Origin: CAVQJU01 sp963712905
GTDB lineage: Bacteria; Acidobacteriota; Vicinamibacteria; Vicinamibacterales; CAVVIG01
NCBI GenBank assembly: GCA_963712905.1
Contig: CAVQJU010000008.1
Span: 310,001 to 374,000, forward strand
Length of the DNA: 64,000 bases
Direction: 5' to 3'
The first letter of the stretch is position 1; each line of letters begins with the position of its first letter. Positions 6,950-17,600 of the stretch are shown here, one piece after another. The position numbers were made by a program, and so were the translations under genes. The notes beneath the pieces were generated by a model. That model had not been told where the DNA came from. It saw only the letters and a list, made by a program, of their open reading frames with translations, and did not search any database.

Positions 6950-7005
6950 ATGATACCACGGCACGCGCGCTAATGTGCGGACGCCCTCCGGAGTCGCGAT
7001 AGAAT
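6950..7005. promoter_or_regulatory. Divergent promoter region between the RRM gene and the ABC-F gene
   Basis: The 257 bp gap 6763-7019 has no convincing gene. On the minus strand a TATCAT hexamer lies near 6952. On the plus strand TAGAAT occupies 7000-7005, 14 nt before the ABC-F ATG, with AAGGGG (7006-7011) between. Boxes are assigned by eye. Confidence 0.35.
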
Positions 7006-7019
7006 AAGGGGTTGCCCAC

Positions 7020-8642
<1,623 letters not shown>

Positions 8643-8719
8643 CCATCGCCCCCTCCAGGGCGACGCCTGGAGCCTGTGGGACGAGATCGCAGTAGAATGA
8701 GCGGCAGGAGCTGCATCTT

Positions 8720-9256
8720 ATGAAACTGCTACGCGCGATCTTCACCTCTTCGCTGCTCATGCTCGCCGTAAGCGCTGCCGCTCAGGACGTCAAGACTGAC
8801 TTCGACAAGGCGTTCAATTTTTCGACGGTCAAGACGTACTCGATCAAGATCGGCACGACCTGGGGCAACGACCTGTCGCAACGCCGGGTCCTCACCGAGT
8901 TCGACGAGGCCATCGCCGGCAAAGGCTGGAAGAAGGTAGCCGAAGGCCAGGCGGACCTTCAAGTCATCCTCCACGGCGCCACGCAGACCAAACGCGACGC
9001 CACCACGTTCTACAGCGGCGGCGGCTACGGCGGCTACCGTTACGGCGGCGTGGGCATGGGCTCGGCCCAGACCGTGGTAAACGAGTATCTGGTCGGCACG
9101 CTCGTCGTGGACATGTTCGACGCCAAGACGAAGAACCTCGTGTTCCGTGGCACGGCCGAAGACGAAATCTCGGACAATCCCGAGAAGAACGCGAAGAAGC
9201 TGGAGAAGGCTTCCTCGAAGATGTTCAAGAACTTCCCACCGACGCCAAAGAAGTAG
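8720..9256 (+). CDS. Secreted DUF4136-domain protein
   Basis: A 178-residue protein with a signal peptide (MKLLRAIFTSSLLMLAVSAAAQ). It continues DVKTDFDKAFNFSTVKTYSI, the start pattern of DUF4136 proteins, and ends with LVVDMFDAKTKNLVFRGTAED, a typical family motif followed by a helix of Lys and Glu. A Gly/Tyr-rich loop (YSGGGYGGYRYGGVGMG) lies at about 95-112. The family has no known biochemical role; members are periplasmic proteins or lipoproteins, and this one lacks a lipobox Cys. AGGAG lies before the ATG and TAGAAT (8692-8697) may be its -10 box. It appears monocistronic. Confidence 0.8.
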   Translation: MKLLRAIFTSSLLMLAVSAAAQDVKTDFDKAFNFSTVKTYSIKIGTTWGNDLSQRRVLTEFDEAIAGKGWKKVAEGQADLQVILHGATQTKRDATTFYSGGGYGGYRYGGVGMGSAQTVVNEYLVGTLVVDMFDAKTKNLVFRGTAEDEISDNPEKNAKKLEKASSKMFKNFPPTPKK

Positions 9257-9481
9257 GGCACTCCCTGCGAAGGTGCCGGTCGCCCGGCGGCCGGCACGCC
9301 GAAGCTCCCGCGGCTCTCGCAATCGGCCGGGCGACGGTCGCCATTCCCCCTCCAAAACACCCGCTCCGTCGGAGATCCACCGAATAGTTGCACGCTTCGG
9401 CACTAACATAGCGACAGCGCGTTCGTGTGAGACGAACACCGGGGCGTCGGCTTTTCGGCGTTGAGTTCCAGGAGACCGCAG

Positions 9482-12202
9482 ATGGCGAACGCAGAGCACG
9501 ATCGGTTGGCGGAGGCGCGCGGGAGCGAAGTCCCGTGGCGGAAGTGGGGCCCGTACCTCTCCGAGCGGCAGTGGGGGACCGTGCGCGAGGACTACAGCGA
9601 AAACGGAGACGCCTGGCACTTCTTTACGCACGATCAGTCGCGTTCGCGGGCCTATCGCTGGGGTGAAGACGGCATTGGCGGCATCTCGGATGACAGACAG
9701 CAGCTCTGCTTCGCCCTTGCCCTGTGGAACGGGAAAGACGCCATCCTGAAGGAACGGCTGTTCGGACTCACGAACAGCGAGGGGAACCACGGCGAGGACG
9801 TCAAGGAATACTACTTCTACCTCGATAGCACCCCGACCCACTCGTACATGAAGTTTCTGTACAAGTATCCGCAGGCCGCTTTTCCCTACGCCGACCTGGT
9901 CGAAGTGAACGGGCGGCGCAACCGCAACGAGATGGAGTACGAGCTACTCGACACCGGCGTCTTCAAGGACGACCGCTATTTCGACGTCCTGGTTGAGTAC
10001 GCTAAAGGCTCTGCTGAAGACATCCTGATCCGTATCACAGCGACCAACCGCGGCCCGGACGCGGCCACTCTACATCTGCTGCCGACGCTGTGGTTCCGCA
10101 ATGACTGGTCGGAATGGATTGCCGCATCCAACAGAGCGTCCGCGAAACCAGAGATCCGGCAAATCGACGCGCCCGCGCGCACGGCGGCGGCCGCTGCCGT
10201 TCATCCTGTGCTGGGCGAATTCGTCCTGTCTTGCGACGGCGACGTGCCGCTGCTCTTCACCGAGAACGAAACCAACCACGAGCGGCTGTTTCACACGAAA
10301 AACGAGAGCGCCTACGTCAAAGACGGTATCAACGACTTCGTGGTGCAGGGCAGCCGGGGCGCGGTGAACCCCACCAAAACAGGTACGAAGGTCGCTGCGC
10401 ACTGGAAAGGCGCGATCGGCGCCGGTCAGTCCCGTGTGATTCGGCTCCGGCTGTCCAATGCGTCTCCGGACCAGAAGGGCCAGCCGTTCGGAAAGCCGTT
10501 TGACGACGTCTTCGCGGACAGGCTTCGTGAAGCCGACGAGTTTTACACGTCCGTCACGCCGCCATCCGCGAGTGCAGACGCGGCCAACGTCATGCGCCAG
10601 GCCCTCGCCGGCATGTTGTGGAGCAAGCAGTTCTTCTTCTTCGACGGCGACAACTGGCTGGACGAACATCAGTCCAACCCGCTCCATACCGGGTATCGAA
10701 GTGCCCGGAACTCGGAGTGGTTTCACATGCTGAACAAGGACATCATCTCGATGCCCGACAAATGGGAGTACCCGTGGTATGCGGCGTGGGACCTGGCCTT
10801 CCACACGCTCCCGCTCTCCATCGTCGATCCCGATTTTGCCAAGGATCAGATGAGCCTGATGCTGCGCGGCTCCTACCTGCACCCCAACGGCCAGATGCCG
10901 GCCTATGAGTGGAACTTCAGCGACGTCAACCCGCCGGTCCACGCGTTTGCGACCGTGTTCCTCCATCGCATTGATCAGGCCAGACGCGGAGGAGATGACC
11001 TTGACTTCCTCAGGTCAACCTTCCACAAACTGCTGCTGAATTTCACCTGGTGGGTGAACCGCAAGGACCGCTTCGGCAGGAACGTGTTCGAGGGAGGGTT
11101 CCTCGGCCTCGACAACATCGGCGTATTCGATCGCAGCGCCCCGCTTCCCACCGGCGGCTACCTCGAGCAGGCGGACGGCACGGCATGGATGTCGCTCTTC
11201 AGCCAGAACATGCTGGAGCTCGCCGTGGAGCTCGCCGCGCACGATCCCACGTACCAGGAAATGGTCTTCAAGTTCGCCGAGCACTTCTACTACATCGCCG
11301 CCGCGATGAACCGCGCGGGTTCGGAGGGCATGTGGGACGAAGAGGACGGGTTCTACTACGACCTGCTTCGGCTTCCCGACGGCAGCGCGCAGCGTCTCAA
11401 GGTGCGCTCAATGGTGGGATTGCTCCCGCTCTGCGCGGCTACTGTGACCGAAAAGTGGCAGCGGGATCGGATCCCGCAGGCGATGGTTCACGTCCACGAG
11501 CGGATGCGCCGGAACCCCGAGCTGTCGGCGACGATGCACCCGACGGGCCCGAATCACCTCGGTGTGGCGGAGCGCGGGATCATGGCGCTGGTGACTCCGG
11601 ATCGGCTCCGGCGGATTCTGACGAAGATGCTCGACGAGAACGAGTTCCTGAGCCCGTACGGCATCCGCGCGCTCTCCAAGTTCCACGAGCAGCATCCATA
11701 CGTCTTCCTCGTGAACGGCCAGGAGAACCGGGTCGATTACCTGCCTGCCGAATCGAACACCGGCATGTTCGGCGGCAACTCCAACTGGCGCGGCCCGATC
11801 TGGATGCCGGTCAACGCGATCCTGATCCGCGGGCTCCTGAACTTCTACCTGTATTACGGCGACAGCTTCAAGATCGAGTGCCCGACGGGTTCAGGCAAGC
11901 TGATGAACCTCTTCGAGGTCGCCAGGGAGATCTCCGATCGCCTGACGAGGATATTCCTGCGCGATGCGAACGGACACAGGCCGGTGTACGGCGGCGCGAA
12001 GACGTTTCAGGAGGACGCCCACTGGCGCGACCATATCCTCTTCTACGAATACTTCCACGGGGACAACGGGGCAGGCCTGGGCGCGAGTCACCAGACCGGA
12101 TGGACGGGCCTGGTCGCGAAATTGATCGAGATTTTCGGCTCGCTCGACGCGAAGCAGTTCCTCGAAACCGGCAAGCAAGGCGCGTTCGCCCGTAAGGCCT
12201 GA
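9482..12202 (+). CDS. GH63-like glucosidase (large alpha/alpha-barrel hydrolase)
   Basis: About 906 residues from the ATG at 9482, preceded by CCAGGAGA. No signal peptide, so probably cytosolic. The N-terminal half begins EHDRLAEARGSEVPWRKWGPYLSERQWGTVREDYSENGDAW, typical of bacterial proteins named 'glucosidase' related to GH63/MGH1. The C-terminal half is an (alpha/alpha)6-type toroid with KWEYPWYAAWDLAFHTLPL, LDNIGVFDRS and SNWRGPIWMPVNAILIRGL motifs. The conserved WDLAF and late Glu residues would supply catalytic acids. Probable substrates are alpha-glucosides or mannosylglycerate-type compounds; this cannot be settled from sequence alone. The next gene, a GH13 enzyme, starts 7 bp downstream, so the two are probably an operon for intracellular glucan or oligosaccharide turnover. 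Confidence 0.8.
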   Translation: MANAEHDRLAEARGSEVPWRKWGPYLSERQWGTVREDYSENGDAWHFFTHDQSRSRAYRWGEDGIGGISDDRQQLCFALALWNGKDAILKERLFGLTNSEGNHGEDVKEYYFYLDSTPTHSYMKFLYKYPQAAFPYADLVEVNGRRNRNEMEYELLDTGVFKDDRYFDVLVEYAKGSAEDILIRITATNRGPDAATLHLLPTLWFRNDWSEWIAASNRASAKPEIRQIDAPARTAAAAAVHPVLGEFVLSCDGDVPLLFTENETNHERLFHTKNESAYVKDGINDFVVQGSRGAVNPTKTGTKVAAHWKGAIGAGQSRVIRLRLSNASPDQKGQPFGKPFDDVFADRLREADEFYTSVTPPSASADAANVMRQALAGMLWSKQFFFFDGDNWLDEHQSNPLHTGYRSARNSEWFHMLNKDIISMPDKWEYPWYAAWDLAFHTLPLSIVDPDFAKDQMSLMLRGSYLHPNGQMPAYEWNFSDVNPPVHAFATVFLHRIDQARRGGDDLDFLRSTFHKLLLNFTWWVNRKDRFGRNVFEGGFLGLDNIGVFDRSAPLPTGGYLEQADGTAWMSLFSQNMLELAVELAAHDPTYQEMVFKFAEHFYYIAAAMNRAGSEGMWDEEDGFYYDLLRLPDGSAQRLKVRSMVGLLPLCAATVTEKWQRDRIPQAMVHVHERMRRNPELSATMHPTGPNHLGVAERGIMALVTPDRLRRILTKMLDENEFLSPYGIRALSKFHEQHPYVFLVNGQENRVDYLPAESNTGMFGGNSNWRGPIWMPVNAILIRGLLNFYLYYGDSFKIECPTGSGKLMNLFEVAREISDRLTRIFLRDANGHRPVYGGAKTFQEDAHWRDHILFYEYFHGDNGAGLGASHQTGWTGLVAKLIEIFGSLDAKQFLETGKQGAFARKA

Positions 12203-12209
12203 GCCCGTG

Positions 12210-13685
12210 ATGAGCCCGCGCTATCCGTCGCTTTATCAGATCAACACCCGTGTGTGGTTGACGGAGTTGTCCCGGGCTCTCGGCCGGCCGGCCACGCTGG
12301 ACGACATTCCCGACGCTGAACTGGACCGCCTGGCCGGGGCGGGGTTTGACTGGATCTGGCTCCTGAGCGTCTGGCAGACAGGCCCGGCGGCGCAGCAGGT
12401 GTCGCGCACCAATCCCGGGTGGCGCCGGGAGTTTCAAGAAACGCTGCCGGACTTGCGCGAGGAAGACATCGCCGGTTCGGGGTTCGCCATACAGAGTTAC
12501 ACCGTACATCGCGATCTGGGTGGCGATGCGGCGCTCGCACGAGCGCGCGAACGGCTGCGGCAACGCGGGCTGAAGCTGATGCTGGACTTCGTGCCGAATC
12601 ACATGGCGCCGGATCACCCGTGGATCGATGAGCACCCCGGGTATTTCGTGCAGGGCAGCGAGAGCGAGCTGGCGCGCGCGCCGAAGAACTACTGCCGGGT
12701 GCAAACGAAGAACGGCCCGCTGGTCCTCGCGTACGGCCGCGATCCGTATTTCGAAGGCTGGCCCGATACGCTGCAGCTCAACTACGGCAACCCGGAATTG
12801 CAACAGGCGATGATCGGCGAACTGGAGCGCATTGCGGGGCAGTGCGACGGCGTGCGCTGCGACATGGCCATGCTGATCCTGCCGGACGTGTTCGAGAGCA
12901 CCTGGGGCATCCGCGCCGAACTGTTCTGGCCGAAGGCCACAGAGGCGGTGCGGCGCCAGTATCCCCAGTTCACGTTCATGGCGGAAGTCTACTGGGACCG
13001 CGAATGGACGATGCAGCAGCAAGGCTTCGACTACACCTACGACAAGCGGCTGTACGACCGCCTGCGCGAAGGGCGCGCGCGGCCGGTGCGCGAACACCTG
13101 CACGGCGACCTGGATTACCAGAACAAGATGGCGCGCTTCCTCGAAAACCACGACGAGCCGCGGGCCGCGGCCACGTTTTCGCACGACGTGCACGAAGCGG
13201 CTGCCATCATCACATTTCTATCGCCGGGGCTGCGCTTCCTGCATCAGGGTCAATTCGAGGGACGTACCAAACGGATTTCGCCCCACCTGGTTCGTGGCCC
13301 GGACGAACCGGTCGACAATCGAGTGAAACAGTTCTACGACCGGCTCCTGGCCGTGTTGCGCCATCCGGTTGTCAGAGACGGTCACTGGCAGTTGCTCGAC
13401 TGTGCTCCGGCCTGGGACGGCAACTGGACCGCTGAGTGTTTCGTGGTGTTCGCCTGGCAGGGCGCCGGCGACGAGCGGCTGGTCGTGGTGGTGAACTACG
13501 CGCCGAACCAGAGCCAGTGCCGTGTTCGACTGCCGTTTGCCGATCTAGGAAGCAAGCAGTGGCGACTACAGGACGTGCTCGGCGGCGCGACCTACGATCG
13601 GGACGGCAACGAGTTGCAGGGCCCCGGACTGTATCTGGATGAGTCTCCCTGGAGCGCGCGGATTTTCGGCCTGACGCAGATATGA
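12210..13685 (+). CDS. GH13 alpha-amylase-family enzyme
   Basis: 491 residues from the ATG at 12210; a GTG one codon earlier is also open. The (beta/alpha)8 barrel shows DFVPNHMAPDHPWI (region I), GVRCDMAML with the nucleophile Asp (region II), FMAEVYWDREW with the acid/base Glu (region III) and ENHDEPRA with the third Asp (region IV). A beta-sandwich domain C ends the protein. All three catalytic carboxylates are present. There is no signal peptide, so action is cytosolic. The specificity (amylase, sucrose or trehalose-type transfer) is not clear. It follows the GH63-like gene by 7 bp and precedes a cyclic glucan synthase, indicating a carbohydrate-storage or osmolyte block. Confidence 0.85.
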   Translation: MSPRYPSLYQINTRVWLTELSRALGRPATLDDIPDAELDRLAGAGFDWIWLLSVWQTGPAAQQVSRTNPGWRREFQETLPDLREEDIAGSGFAIQSYTVHRDLGGDAALARARERLRQRGLKLMLDFVPNHMAPDHPWIDEHPGYFVQGSESELARAPKNYCRVQTKNGPLVLAYGRDPYFEGWPDTLQLNYGNPELQQAMIGELERIAGQCDGVRCDMAMLILPDVFESTWGIRAELFWPKATEAVRRQYPQFTFMAEVYWDREWTMQQQGFDYTYDKRLYDRLREGRARPVREHLHGDLDYQNKMARFLENHDEPRAAATFSHDVHEAAAIITFLSPGLRFLHQGQFEGRTKRISPHLVRGPDEPVDNRVKQFYDRLLAVLRHPVVRDGHWQLLDCAPAWDGNWTAECFVVFAWQGAGDERLVVVVNYAPNQSQCRVRLPFADLGSKQWRLQDVLGGATYDRDGNELQGPGLYLDESPWSARIFGLTQI

Positions 13686-14230
13686 GCTGCGGTACCTGTC
13701 GATGGCCGTGGCTTGTTTGAGAACGGTTGCTACCTCGGCGCTCGCCGCGTAGTCGTCCTTGAACCGGTCCTGCGGCTTCCTGGTGTTGTCCTGATAGTCC
13801 TGGAGGGCGGCCGAGACGTTCGTCTCACCGTTCGGGCTGCGGAACGTCGAGTTCTTGAGCTGGTTGTCGAGGTTGCCCTCGAATTTGTCGCGCCCCTCAT
13901 CGACCTGATCGATCAGCGTCTTCACGTCTTTGTCGGACAGGCGCTGGTGTGGCGCCTGGGCGAGCGCCGGAATATTCCGACGGTGCGGAGTTTTCGCCGT
14001 CCACGCGGAATTTCCAGCAGCGGTCACGCGCAGATGCGCCCGACGTGCCGTATTGGTGCCGTCCTCGGCCTTCGAGCACCGACACGGGCACGTTGATCCC
14101 AACGATCTGGCTGTGAGTGCTGATCGAGGGAGCGCGCGACCTGCGGAGAGCAAGCGCCAGGCCCAACGATGCCTGACCCGTCGGAAATTCGGCAACGCAG
14201 GCAGAACGGCGATGCGACACGTAATGGTCA
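13686..14230 (-). pseudogene. Remnant of a small secreted-protein gene
   Basis: The 634 bp between the GH13 gene and the zinc-ribbon gene contains no intact gene. On the minus strand one frame (about 13950 to 13686) encodes a protein-like segment, RLSDKDVKTLIDQVDEGRDK, then NVSAALQDYQDN and DDYAASAEVATVLKQATAIDR. This is a charged helical pattern unlike shadow translations. From memory it resembles a small secreted protein type of unknown function. It has no proper end, running into the GH13 gene, and its N-terminal half appears only in other frames. The likeliest explanation is a gene truncated at its 3' end and frameshifted upstream. Confidence 0.45.
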
Positions 14231-14319
14231 ATTCCTGTCCGCTGAGCCGTATCTCTGATGTGGTACGCAACGTGCGTTCTGTTCTCGCATCAGCATTGAA
14301 AGAGAGTCGGGGTTCCCTG

Positions 14320-14538
14320 ATGACCAGTACAATCGCGCATATCGTCATCTGTCCCGTCTGCGAGTCGAATGGCGAAATGGTCCATCACGACGTCCGAGCG
14401 TCGCTGGTCTATTCCTGCAGCAACTGCTCGCATGAGTGGCAAATCAACCCAGCAGACGAACTAGTGGACGGGGACCCGGCTGTCGCCGAACCAGCGCGAA
14501 TGCCGCCGGCCGGCACCAAACGGCCTGGTAAACGGTGA
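14320..14538 (+). CDS. Small zinc-ribbon protein
   Basis: A 72-residue protein with C-P-V-C at residues 11-14 and C-S-N-C at about 33-36. The spacing is that of a two-knuckle zinc ribbon, followed by HEW and a Pro-rich tail. The start ATG follows a GA-rich stretch (AAAGAGAGTCGGGG). There are no further domains, so the role may be nucleic-acid or protein binding, as in many such small ribbons. A longer upstream extension of the frame overlaps the degraded region and was not used. Function unknown. Confidence 0.55.
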   Translation: MTSTIAHIVICPVCESNGEMVHHDVRASLVYSCSNCSHEWQINPADELVDGDPAVAEPARMPPAGTKRPGKR

Positions 14539-14602
14539 CCTCTTAGGAGTCGGAAATGGCGTGTTCCCCTCGCGTGAGCCGCTGACGCAAGTGGAATAGC
14601 TG

Positions 14603-17600
14603 ATGCGGCATCCTGTCTTCACACGGCCTCGCTCGCTGGCGGGTGGCGGAGAACTCCTGAGCATCGAGCTGCTCGAGGAGCACGCCAGGCGTCTGGCGGC
14701 GCTGCTCTCGATTGCCCCGCGAAACGGCGGCAGCGGCCGCGCCCACCTGCGGCAGGTGGACGAGCATATGCGCGCGCTCCGCGACGTCTACACGGAGCTC
14801 GCGGCGGACGCGCGGCACGAGGGGATGTCGCCTGCGGCCGAATGGCTGCTGGACAACTTTCACATCATCTCGGCCGCGGCGCGCGACATCCATCACGATC
14901 TCCCGCCTGCCTTCTTCAAGCGGCTGCCTCGCATCGCCGCCGACGAGTTCGCCGGCCTCCCCCGCATTTACGCGCTCGCGCTCGAGCTGATCGGATGCAG
15001 CGCCGGCCGGCTCGAAGCGCAGCGGCTTCAACGGTTCATCAGCGCGTTCCAGTCGGTGACGCCCCTCACGATGGGCGAGCTCTGGGCCTGGCCGAGCGCG
15101 TTGAAGCTCGCGCTGCTCGATCACCTGCGCATGCGAGCGGACGAACTCGCCGCCAGCCGCGCGCATCGACTGGCGGCGGATCGACTGGCCGGAGCCGTTG
15201 AAGCCGCGCCCGTCTCCCTCGATCAATGGCCGGCGCACGTCCATCACGCGTTTGTTACGCGCCTCCTTCAGCGCTCGCGGGCCCTGGGCTCAATCGCATC
15301 GGGTTTGCACCATCAACTCGAAGAGGCGCTGGCGGCCCGCGGCGAGACGGTCGAGGACGCGATTCGAGCGGAAGGGCAGCACCAGGCGGCCGAACAGGCC
15401 GGCATGGCGAACCTGATTGGCAGCCTCCGCCTGATTTCGACATTCGATTGGAGCGAGTTCTTTGAAAGCGTGAGCCTCGTCGAGCAGGTGCTCCAGCGCG
15501 ATCCGGCGGGCGTCTACGGCCGGATGGACTTCCGCAGCCGTGACCGGTATCGCCACGCCATCGAGGAGCTCGCGGTGCCGACCGGCGAAGGTCAGCTGCT
15601 GCTTGCGTTGAAGAGCGTCGAGCGCGCACGGCAGATTCACGTGCGGACTCCCGACGCCCGCGACGCACACGTCGGCTACCACCTGATTGGCGCCGGGCGG
15701 CGGCAGTTCGAGCGCAGCATCGCGTGGCAACCCACGCTCCAGGCGCGCGCGCGGAGGTTCTTTTTCGCATGGGCGACCACGGGGTACCTCGGCGCCATTG
15801 CGGCGGGCACCACCCTGGTCGTCGCGAGTGCCGTGATGTACGCCTGGTGGCACGGCTGGCGCGGCACACCGCTGGTCTTCGTTGCGGCTCTGACGGCCGT
15901 ACCCGCCAGCGAGCTGGTCATCCAGCTTCTGCAGCGGATGATCAGCGCCCTGATTCCGCCCCGCCGGCTTCCGCGGCTCGAACTCGAGGCCGTGCCTTCG
16001 TCGGCCAGGACGATGGTCATCATGCCGACGCTGCTGGACAGTGTGGATCGCGTCGGCGACCTCCTCTCCCACCTCGAAGTGCAGGCGATTGGCAACATCG
16101 ACCCTCACATTCACTTCGCCATCCTCAGCGACTTTCTCGACGCGCCGACCGAAACGCAGCCGCACGACGCGGACATTCTCGAGGCGGCCCGGGCGGGCAT
16201 CGCGGCGCTCAACGCCAGGCACGGGGATGGCCGCGCGGACCGGTTCTTCCTCTTTCACCGGCTGCGCCAGTGGAACGAGCGCGAAGGGCTGTGGATGGGA
16301 TGGGAGCGCAAGCGCGGGAAGATCGAGGAGTTCAACCGTCTGCTTCGCGGCGCCACCGACACCAGCTTTGCCGTGTCGGTCGGCGATCTGACGGTGTTGC
16401 CGCAGGTCAAGTACTGCATCACGCTGGACAGCGATACGCGGCTGCCGCGAGGCGTGGCGCGCGAGCTGATCGGGATCATCACGCACCCGCTCAACCGCGC
16501 CGCGTTCGACTCGCGGGTTGGCCGTGTCACCGAAGGGTACGGCATCCTGCAGCCGCGCATCAGCGTCACATTCATGAGCGCCGCCGGGTCGCTGTTCGCG
16601 CGGCTCTACGCGGGACACACCGGCGTCGACCCGTACTCGACGGCGGTCTCCGACACCTACCAGGACCTCTTCAACGAAGGCATCTTCACCGGCAAGGGGC
16701 TGTACGACGTCGATGCGTTCACCGCCGCCCTCGAGGGCTCGGTGCCCGAAAACGCGCTCCTCTCCCATGACCTGTTCGAGGGCCTCTACGCGCGGGTCGC
16801 GCTGGTGTCGGACGTGGAGCTGGTCGACGAATACCCGTCGAGCGTGTTGTCCCACGCCCGACGGCAGCATCGCTGGATTCGAGGCGACTGGCAAATCCTC
16901 CTGTGGCTGTTCCCGTTTGTGCCGTCGCGGCACGGCCTTCAGCGGAACACCCTGCCGGTCATCGGCCGCTGGAAGATTCTTGACAACCTGCGTCGCAGCC
17001 TCGTGGCGCCGACGCTGCTGGCGCTGCTGATCGCCGGATGGACGATGCTGCCCGGCCCACGCTGGTTCTGGACACTGACGGTCATGGGAGTGGCCGCGTC
17101 GCAGCTCCTGCCGGTGCTCGCGCGCCTCCTCGTCGGCCCCGGCCGGGCGCAGTCGATCCCCGTCTTCTTCGGCAATCTGCGCAGGGATATCGCGACTGCG
17201 CTGGCGCAGGTCGGTCTCACCGTGACCTTCCTCGCCTTCCACGCCTTCGACACGGCGCACGCGATCGCCGTCACCCTCGTGCGCCTCGTGGTCACGAAGC
17301 ACAAGATGCTGGAATGGGAAACAGCGGCGACGACGGCGGCGAGAGCGGCAGGGGTGGTCGGGCAGGGGCTGCGCCGGTTCGTGGTCGAAATGGCGGCCAG
17401 CCCGATTATCGCGGCTGCCGTGACGCTCACCCTCGCGGCGCGGGAACCGGCGGCACTTCCCGCAGCGGCGCCGTTTCTCTTCTTATGGACGTTCGCGCCG
17501 GTCATCGCCTACCGGCTTAGCGTGCCGGTGGGCGCACGTGTCCGGCCGCTCAGTGATCGCGACCGAACCGTGCTGCGGCGAACGGCGCGCAGAACGTGGC

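Noticed and set aside
9257..9481. Inverted GGTCGCCCGGC / GCCGGGCGAC stretches before the GH63-like gene, considered as a terminator or operator
   Set aside because: Arms are far apart with no U-run, and such GC-rich matches arise easily by chance here.
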